This document shows, piece by piece, positions 4,872 through 5,038 of a stretch of DNA of 5,038 nucleotides; within the stretch, counting starts at the first letter, position 1, and every line of letters begins with the position of its first letter. Both the position numbers and the translations under genes were made by a program. Location of the stretch: assembly GCA_003554685.1 (NCBI GenBank), contig PWHA01000287.1, forward strand, positions 1 to 5,038, read 5' to 3'. Under the pieces are notes generated by a model that ran no database searches, was not told where the DNA came from, and saw nothing but the letters and a program-made list of their open reading frames with translations. This DNA comes from Halanaerobiaceae bacterium. Its GTDB lineage: Bacteria; Bacillota; Halanaerobiia; Halanaerobiales; Halarsenatibacteraceae.

Positions 4872-4874
4872 GTG
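4861..4874. repeat. 14-bp perfect palindrome
   Basis: CACTATATATAGTG is perfectly self-complementary. It overlaps a possible plus-strand -10 element, so it may be an operator. It is too tight without a loop to make a useful RNA hairpin. Confidence 0.5.
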
Positions 4875-4911
4875 CCAAGAATAATATTTATACCTTTCTG
4901 TGGGCAAACCA

Positions 4912-4939
4912 TCGATTAGTAATCGAAAAAAATTTTTTT
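4912..4939 (+). repeat. Second pair of 11-bp units fused to an A7T7 tract
   Basis: TCGATTAGTAA (4912-4922) fits the array consensus exactly and is followed in phase by TCGAAAAAAAT (4923-4933). Together they make a perfect 7-1-7 palindrome, TCGATTA-G-TAATCGA (4912-4926). Seven A and seven T residues (4926-4939) follow directly, a sequence expected to be stiff or intrinsically curved. The element lies about 70 bp before the plus-strand TTGACA at the right edge. Confidence 0.65.
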
Positions 4940-5010
4940 GAAGCTGGAGACATCTTGCTGCTTGTAAGTAACGATATATAACAGAATAATATCTAAAGCT
5001 GCAGGATGCG

Positions 5011-5038
5011 TTGACACAGACAATAACCCTGTAATATA
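5011..5038 (+). promoter_or_regulatory. Probable plus-strand promoter cut by the right edge
   Basis: A perfect TTGACA (5011-5016) is followed after 18 nt by TATA at 5035-5038, where the window ends. If the next bases are AT it would be a consensus promoter with an 18-bp spacer. An alternative -10, TAATAT with a 15-bp spacer, is poorer. It would drive a divergent gene to the right. Confidence 0.45.

Larger units (their letters stand above)
4525..5038. other. AT-rich gene-free regulatory region at the right end
   Basis: No plausible coding region is seen in these 514 bases on either strand. They hold, from left to right, the exported-protein ribosome binding site and palindrome, a minus-strand terminator hairpin, a minus-strand promoter, a 9-bp inverted repeat, a 13-bp-period direct repeat, an 11-bp tandem array, a 14-bp palindrome, a second pair of 11-bp units next to an A7T7 tract, and a plus-strand TTGACA at the edge. 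The region most likely separates two divergent transcription units, one of them beyond the window. Confidence 0.7.

Noticed and set aside
4732..4933. CRISPR array
   Set aside because: Units are only 11 bp, directly abutting, with no spacers.
4620..4940. Replication origin (AT-rich region with iteron-like repeats)
   Set aside because: No DnaA box is convincing (best is TGTGGGCAA at 4901-4909, two mismatches) and no dnaA, dnaN or rep gene is visible, so a regulatory reading is preferred; genes to the right could change this.

Overview
The window looks like chromosomal DNA of a low-to-moderate-GC anaerobic Bacillota. Strong GGAGG-type ribosome binding sites, AT-rich spacers and a mix of ATG and non-ATG starts point that way. 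The acidic proteins, especially the GyrI-like and exported ones, would suit a halophile such as a member of the Halanaerobiales. That placement is an impression from composition and protein style, not a phylogenetic result. All five coding regions are on the minus strand, so the window is best read from right to left.

Layout in the direction of transcription: (1) 4525-5038 is a gene-free, very AT-rich regulatory region. It holds an 11-bp tandem repeat array, several palindromes, a minus-strand promoter followed about 30 bp later by an intrinsic terminator, and at the far right a plus-strand TTGACA element pointing out of the window. (2) 3805-4524 encodes an exported, C-terminally membrane-anchored acidic protein of unknown function with a PPC-like beta-domain, starting at TTG. 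(3) 2784-3653 encodes an aldo/keto reductase with a complete D-Y-K-H tetrad. (4) 2268-2750 encodes a stand-alone GyrI-like/AraC effector-binding-domain protein, 33 bp downstream of the reductase and probably cotranscribed with it. (5) 1023-2045 encodes an aminoglycoside/hydroxyurea-type phosphotransferase (APH(6)/hur family). Its conserved N-lobe can only be included if translation begins at a rare ATT codon, which sits 8 nt from a GGAGG. (6) 697-1022 is a gene-free spacer with a decayed 30-bp minisatellite. (7) 1-696 is the N-terminal part of an alanyl-tRNA editing protein (AlaX type) that runs off the left edge.

Functionally the genes read as small stress and detoxification or quality-control functions: removal of mischarged tRNA(Ala), an antibiotic-kinase-like enzyme, and a reductase paired with a small-molecule-binding protein. 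They do not form one obvious pathway. No tRNA, rRNA, IS element or CRISPR array was seen. The most distinctive content is non-coding: the 11-bp phased array, the promoter-terminator leader ahead of the exported protein, the ATT start, and the repeats flanking the phosphotransferase gene.
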